Part shown: positions 60,156 through 64,000 of the stretch, piece by piece
How the letters are laid out: each line of letters begins with the position of its first letter
How positions within the stretch are numbered: position 1 is the first letter of the stretch
Origin: Nitrospinae bacterium bin107
Lineage (GTDB): Bacteria; UBA8248
Assembly: GCA_002238965.1 (NCBI GenBank)
Contig: MPNJ01000001.1
Location: forward strand, 186,001 to 250,000
Direction: 5' to 3'
DNA length: 64,000 bases
Program-made: the position numbers and the translations under genes
The notes under the pieces: model-generated
Told to the model about the DNA's origin: nothing
Databases searched by the model: none
What the model saw: only the letters and a program-made list of their open reading frames with translations

Positions 60156-62245
60156 TACCCGGCAACCTCGATGACGATGTGGCCGCCCGCATCTTTACGA
60201 AATCGCGCGTCTCCGGGCACCACGATGGTGGATTCGCGCTCTTCGACGATGGCGGGGCCGGAAAATTCCCGCCCGGCGGGCAGCGAATACCTGTGATACA
60301 CGCGCGCCTCACTGAATCCACGCTCGGGACCCGCGTATATCTTTCTCCTCCCCTTCTCGAATTCCGCCTCGTCCGCAAGCGGTGCGACGTCCATGCCCTG
60401 GGGACCCGGCCCCAGCATCGTCAGCCGCCACGCGGCCACCTCCGCCGCCACGTTCTCGATTTTTCGCAAATACCGCCGCTCATAGGCGCGCTCGAAGGAC
60501 TCCTGCATGTTCGCGGCGTCGCGTACCGGCATCCCCCCCGCCTCGGGCAAGGAGACGCTCACCGTATCCGTCTGCCCCCGGTAGCGCATGTCGGCTGCGC
60601 ACAGAAATTCCCAGCGCCCGTCCACGCCGATTCTATCGCCCAGGGAATCCTTCATCTGAGCGGCCATCTCCCAATACAACGCCTCGACGCGCGTCCAGTC
60701 GACGGCATCCACGTCGGATACCAGGACGCGGACGGCGTCCGCCCTCGGCCTTGCCGCCAGGAGACCGGCCGCCGAGGCCACGCCCACGTCCGGCGGGCAG
60801 ACGATGCGGCGGATATAGAGTTTTTTCGCCATGTGGCAGGCGTGAAGCGGCGCGGCCCCGCCGGTGGCGATCAGGGCGTAGTTCCTGGGGTCACCCCCTT
60901 TTTCGGCGATGTGCACGCGCGCGGCGCTCGCCATCTGCTCGGTGATGATCTCATAAATCCCCCACGCCGCGTCCTCGACCCTCATGTCCAGCTTACCGGC
61001 CAGAGAGGAGACGGCCTCGCGCGCTTTATCAGTGTCTAACCGCATCGCGCCGCCCAGGAAGAATTCGGGATTGAGATAGCCCAGCAGCAGGTTCGCGTCC
61101 GTGACGGTGGGCTGCGCCCCTCCCTGATCGTAGCAGGCGGGCCCCGGGGTCGCGCCCGCGCTCTGGGGACCGACCCGGATCAGCCCCAGGTCGCTTATCC
61201 CGGCGATGCTGCCGCCGCCAGCGCCTATCTCGACCAGGTCCACCGTGGGCGAGAGGATGGGCAGTCCGCTCCCTTTCTGGAATCTCGACGTCCGCGCCAC
61301 CTCGAAGCGGTTCTCCGTCGCGGGTTCGCCGTCTTCGATCAGGCATATCTTGGCCGTGGTCCCGCCCATGTCGAACCCCAGGGCGTGGGCCTCGCCCAGC
61401 GAGCGGGCGATCTGCGCTGCAGCGAGCGCGCCGCCCGCGGGCCCCGACTCGATGATGCGCACGGGATGCTCGCGCACGCTGTCGATCGTGGCGAAGCCGG
61501 AATTGGAGAGCATGATGAAGAGATCGCCCGCGAAGCCCGAATCCCGCAGGCTGGCGAGCAGGCGCGTGAGGTACGCATCGGCGATGGGTCGCACGTAGGC
61601 GTTCGCCGCCGTGGTGGAGGTACGCTCGTACTCGCCCGTCTCGGGGGCCACCTCGGATGAGATGGAAACGGGCATATCGCCCGCGACTTCCTCGATAGCC
61701 GCCCGGGCCGCTCTTTCGTTCCCGGGATTCACGGGCGCATGGAGAAACGATACGGCGATGGATTCCGCCCCCAGCTTCAGGAGTTTTTCCGCCTCGCGCT
61801 TTACGGCCTCCACGTCCAGAGGAGCGACCACCTCGCCATCCACGTGGACGCGTTCGGGGGCCTCGGCCCGCAACTCTTCGGGAACAAGCGGCTCGGGCAT
61901 CTCCTGGTGCAGGTCGTAGAGGTCGAAGCGTTTCTCGCGGCCTATCTCGATGACGTCCGAGAACCCCTTTGTGGTGATGAGGCCCGTGCGCGCGCCCTTT
62001 CTCTCGATGAGCGCGTTTGTGATGAGGGTGGTGGCGTGAACGATGCTCGCGAGGCCGGATGCTTCAAGGCCTGCGGACTCCAATATGTTCTGAAAACCTG
62101 TAAGCGTGCCCTCCGCTGGGTCATCGGGCGTGGTCAGTACCTTGGCGATATGGACCGCGCCGCGCGCCTCGTCAATGAGCACGAGGTCGGTGAACGTGCC
62201 CCCGATGTCTATCCCCAAGCGGATTTTCATGTTTTTACTCATCAT
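60155..62245 (-). CDS. hyuA: Hydantoinase/oxoprolinase A subunit (ATP-binding)
   Basis: A 696-residue ASKHA-fold ATP-using subunit. Phosphate motif is LGIDIGGTFTDLVL; further ATPase segments are LGFDMGGTTAKICLIEDGE and the ATGGAAPLHAC region near the C terminus. The SVSFLHAPVNP and SISSEVAPETGEYERTSTTAANAYV motifs are the HyuA domain. ATP hydrolysis drives ring opening, for example of N-methylhydantoin to N-carbamoylsarcosine or of 5-oxoproline. Starts at 62245, 62242 and 62230 are all possible; none has a strong ribosome site. Confidence 0.95.
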   Translation of the reverse strand: MMSKNMKIRLGIDIGGTFTDLVLIDEARGAVHIAKVLTTPDDPAEGTLTGFQNILESAGLEASGLASIVHATTLITNALIERKGARTGLITTKGFSDVIEIGREKRFDLYDLHQEMPEPLVPEELRAEAPERVHVDGEVVAPLDVEAVKREAEKLLKLGAESIAVSFLHAPVNPGNERAARAAIEEVAGDMPVSISSEVAPETGEYERTSTTAANAYVRPIADAYLTRLLASLRDSGFAGDLFIMLSNSGFATIDSVREHPVRIIESGPAGGALAAAQIARSLGEAHALGFDMGGTTAKICLIEDGEPATENRFEVARTSRFQKGSGLPILSPTVDLVEIGAGGGSIAGISDLGLIRVGPQSAGATPGPACYDQGGAQPTVTDANLLLGYLNPEFFLGGAMRLDTDKAREAVSSLAGKLDMRVEDAAWGIYEIITEQMASAARVHIAEKGGDPRNYALIATGGAAPLHACHMAKKLYIRRIVCPPDVGVASAAGLLAARPRADAVRVLVSDVDAVDWTRVEALYWEMAAQMKDSLGDRIGVDGRWEFLCAADMRYRGQTDTVSVSLPEAGGMPVRDAANMQESFERAYERRYLRKIENVAAEVAAWRLTMLGPGPQGMDVAPLADEAEFEKGRRKIYAGPERGFSEARVYHRYSLPAGREFSGPAIVEERESTIVVPGDARFRKDAGGHIVIEVAG

Positions 62246-62258
62246 CTCGCATTCAGCG

Positions 62259-62795
62259 TTATTTATTGCACTTCTTCCTGCCGGCCAACCTTTCGGAAGT
62301 CGTCATGCCGAAGTGGCATTCCCTGATATAGTCGCCATTCCCGGAGCGGCCATACACCACGTCCCCGCTTTCGTCATAGACGGTCTGGGTGAGCGAGACG
62401 ACCTCGCCCCGATGATGCTGGACGATGAGCACCTGATCTTTTTCCAATCCCCCGACAAAAATATCGGTGCGGAGGTTCTCCGTGCTCGTGCTCGCGAGGG
62501 GGATGACGGCATCGCCCAGGAAACTGACCGCCACGGTGTTGTCCCGGTTCACCGTAACGGAACAGCTCTCCCCGGTGATTTCAAAACCCACCATGAGCCT
62601 TTGCATGAAACCCCTTGCGGGTATGTGGACGCAACCATGGCGCGTCCCCGGTTTTAATTTCTCCTGATCCCGGGGCGGATTCGAGAGAAGCCCCTGAAGG
62701 TAGCTTCTGGTCAAAGACTGGGCGGAGACGCTCTGACAGACCAGCGCATAGAGGAGAAAACTTACGAAAATGAAAACAAATTTCATATTATTCAT
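62259..62795 (-). CDS. Exported protein of unknown function
   Basis: A 178-residue protein with a signal peptide (MNNMKFVFIFVSFLLYALVC...SAQ). The mature part has single cysteines (HGCVHIPARGF, GESCSVTVNR, RECHFGM) and no recognised domain. It lies 13 bases upstream of hyuA on the same strand, and the sequence has clear coding character. A lipoprotein is unlikely because the Cys is inside the signal peptide. Function unknown. Confidence 0.72.
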   Translation of the reverse strand: MNNMKFVFIFVSFLLYALVCQSVSAQSLTRSYLQGLLSNPPRDQEKLKPGTRHGCVHIPARGFMQRLMVGFEITGESCSVTVNRDNTVAVSFLGDAVIPLASTSTENLRTDIFVGGLEKDQVLIVQHHRGEVVSLTQTVYDESGDVVYGRSGNGDYIRECHFGMTTSERLAGRKKCNK

Positions 62796-62856
62796 TCAAC
62801 GCATCTCATTGAATAACAATTTTCCATTTCCAGGCGAAACTGCAAGCGTTCAAATA

Positions 62857-63822
62857 TCATTCCGCGTTCAGGAGTATCTCGCCGTCTCTGATGATGGCCT
62901 CGCCGTCGAACCAGACCGAAGGCGCGCGGATGATGGCGTCGAAGTGGGTCTTGGCCTGCACGTCGCCGCCCAGCATGGCGGAGGTTCCGATTCCGATGTG
63001 GATCGTGCCGTTCACGCCCTCATCGTTCAGCATCTCGCCGGTGAAATCCTTGCATTCGGGATTGAGACCCATCGCGAACTGCGCGACGTTGTAGACCCAT
63101 TTATCATCCTGCGCGGCCAGAAGTTCAGCGAGGAATTCCGCCTGCCGCCCGCCCGAAATCTCCCGCACGAAGCCATCCTCGATACGAAAAGTAACAGGCT
63201 CCTCGATAACCCCCACGCCGTAATAGGGAATGCTGCCGTCCACCACGAGCGTGCCGTTCGTCGTCCCGTCCAGAGGCGACGTGTTGGCTTCGATATTCGG
63301 TACGGCGGTGAAGCCGGGACCGTCGAGCACGCAGGCGTGGCTGTTGCCCGCGCGTCCCTCGAGGCTGAGCAGGAGATCGGTGCCCGCCGGGTTAGTGACG
63401 CGCACTTCGCGCGCCTGGCTCAACCGAGCCGCCAGGGCGTCGCAAAGCGGTTTTCTGGCCCTGAAATCGGCCATCAGGCCGCCGTGTTCCATCTGGCCGG
63501 GCGTGAACGCCGTCATCGAGAGCACACGCGCGCCCGCGCCGACCGCCTCCCGCGTCGCCCGCGTATGGGCGAGGGCGTGGGTGACGGGCAGGAAAACCAC
63601 GTCGGACGCCCGCATCGCCTCGGCCACGGCGCGCGGGGGTTCCTCGTTGTCGATGCTTCTGGGTGGGCAAACGGCCATCGTGGCCCGAGCGCCCAAATCT
63701 CCCGCCTCGTCGCAAAGCGCCTGAGCGATGGGCAGACGCTCGGCGTCGGTGACGATGAGCACGTCCTCGCCTTCTTTCACGCCGGCGCAGTCGCCCACAA
63801 GAATTTTCGCGCCTTTTTTCAT
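62857..63822 (-). CDS. M29-like / NicX-like metallo-dioxygenase or aminopeptidase family protein
   Basis: A 321-residue cytosolic protein of the thermophilic-aminopeptidase (M29) fold, which also includes 2,5-dihydroxypyridine dioxygenase. Conserved segments are FLPVTHALAHTRATREAVG, PYYGVGVIEEPVTFRIEDGFV, QFAMGLNPECKDFTGEMLNDEGVNGTIHIGIG and HFDAIIRAPSVWFDGEAII (metal His/Glu/Asp). ATG at 63822 has AAGGA upstream; the longer frame to 63912 is unsupported. The exported-protein and hyuA genes lie downstream on the same strand. Aminopeptidase and ring-cleaving functions cannot be separated here. Confidence 0.8.
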   Translation of the reverse strand: MKKGAKILVGDCAGVKEGEDVLIVTDAERLPIAQALCDEAGDLGARATMAVCPPRSIDNEEPPRAVAEAMRASDVVFLPVTHALAHTRATREAVGAGARVLSMTAFTPGQMEHGGLMADFRARKPLCDALAARLSQAREVRVTNPAGTDLLLSLEGRAGNSHACVLDGPGFTAVPNIEANTSPLDGTTNGTLVVDGSIPYYGVGVIEEPVTFRIEDGFVREISGGRQAEFLAELLAAQDDKWVYNVAQFAMGLNPECKDFTGEMLNDEGVNGTIHIGIGTSAMLGGDVQAKTHFDAIIRAPSVWFDGEAIIRDGEILLNAE

Positions 63823-64000
63823 CGAACGTTCCTTATACGGAGTTGTGAATCCATGATTGCGAAACGCGGTTCGCCTGTATCGCCCATCCTGTGGCGTAAC
63901 GAAACCACGCAAGGGCTAAGGATGCGTCTTTGCGCTTCGGAGTCCGCCCATATAAAAGTAGGAATCTACACCACGGGCTTGAGTGAGGCGAGCATGAGCG

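Noticed and set aside
1-64000. tRNA, rRNA or prophage genes
   Set aside because: Reading the gaps on both strands showed no tRNA cloverleaf with a T-arm, no rRNA segment and no phage structural or integrase gene.

Overview
The window is GC-rich bacterial chromosome with short intergenic gaps, many Shine-Dalgarno sequences, several GTG/TTG starts and translationally coupled genes. Exported c-type cytochromes and other Sec-signal proteins suggest a Gram-negative, respiring, probably uncultured organism with varied catabolism. I cannot place it taxonomically. No rRNA or tRNA gene, phage gene, transposase or CRISPR array was seen.

Layout. 1-11.5 kb: catabolic and housekeeping genes (5'-truncated M20 hydrolase, acyl-CoA dehydrogenase, MsrB, two VOC proteins, an MFS transporter, an asparaginase-fold enzyme, an orphan 2Fe-2S subunit, a luciferase-like monooxygenase) and a heptad-repeat membrane protein with a decayed partial copy beside it. 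12.1-16.8 kb: an AT-richer defence island with a restriction endonuclease, its gamma-class N6/N4 methyltransferase and an OLD-type ATPase-TOPRIM nuclease. 18.1-24.2 kb: a complete Mrp cation/proton antiporter set (A-G), split by a repeat cluster between B and C. 25.0-29.3 kb: a three-gene iron-type ABC importer behind an extended -10 promoter. 29.6-30.8 kb: arsC plus an aquaporin, a probable arsenate reduction and arsenite efflux pair. 32.3-37.1 kb: a minus-strand cluster of cyclase-family hydrolase, two-subunit ATP-grasp CoA ligase and ThDP enzyme. 37.2-39.7 kb: a redox module of a membrane protein, a cytochrome c flanked by arrays of a Cys-containing hexapeptide, and a dihaem cytochrome. 40.2-44.4 kb: several toxin-antitoxin-type genes (orphan MNT, HEPN plus wHTH-MNT, VapBC) around a DPH6-like and a cobalamin-binding-like gene. 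47.7-50.1 kb: a two-component system followed by a small cupredoxin-like exported protein. 50.7-63.8 kb: dehydrogenases, a ferredoxin, a rhodanese, an amidase, a sarcosine-oxidase-type flavoenzyme, N-methylhydantoinase (HyuA/HyuB) with a PPOX protein and TIM-barrel isomerase, and an M29-like protein.

The two most striking observations are these. (1) The rhodanese at 53209-54057 carries an in-frame TGA exactly at the catalytic-Cys position. The C-terminal half of the domain continues intact for 42 codons, and a hairpin follows the TGA, so it is a strong selenoprotein candidate. (2) The cytochrome at 37771-38769 has 7 and 9 regularly spaced cysteines in NPCA-type hexapeptide arrays on either side of its single haem domain. 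Several families of palindromic or GC-tract intergenic repeats are scattered through the window, including two near-identical ~200 bp MITE-like copies 48 kb apart.
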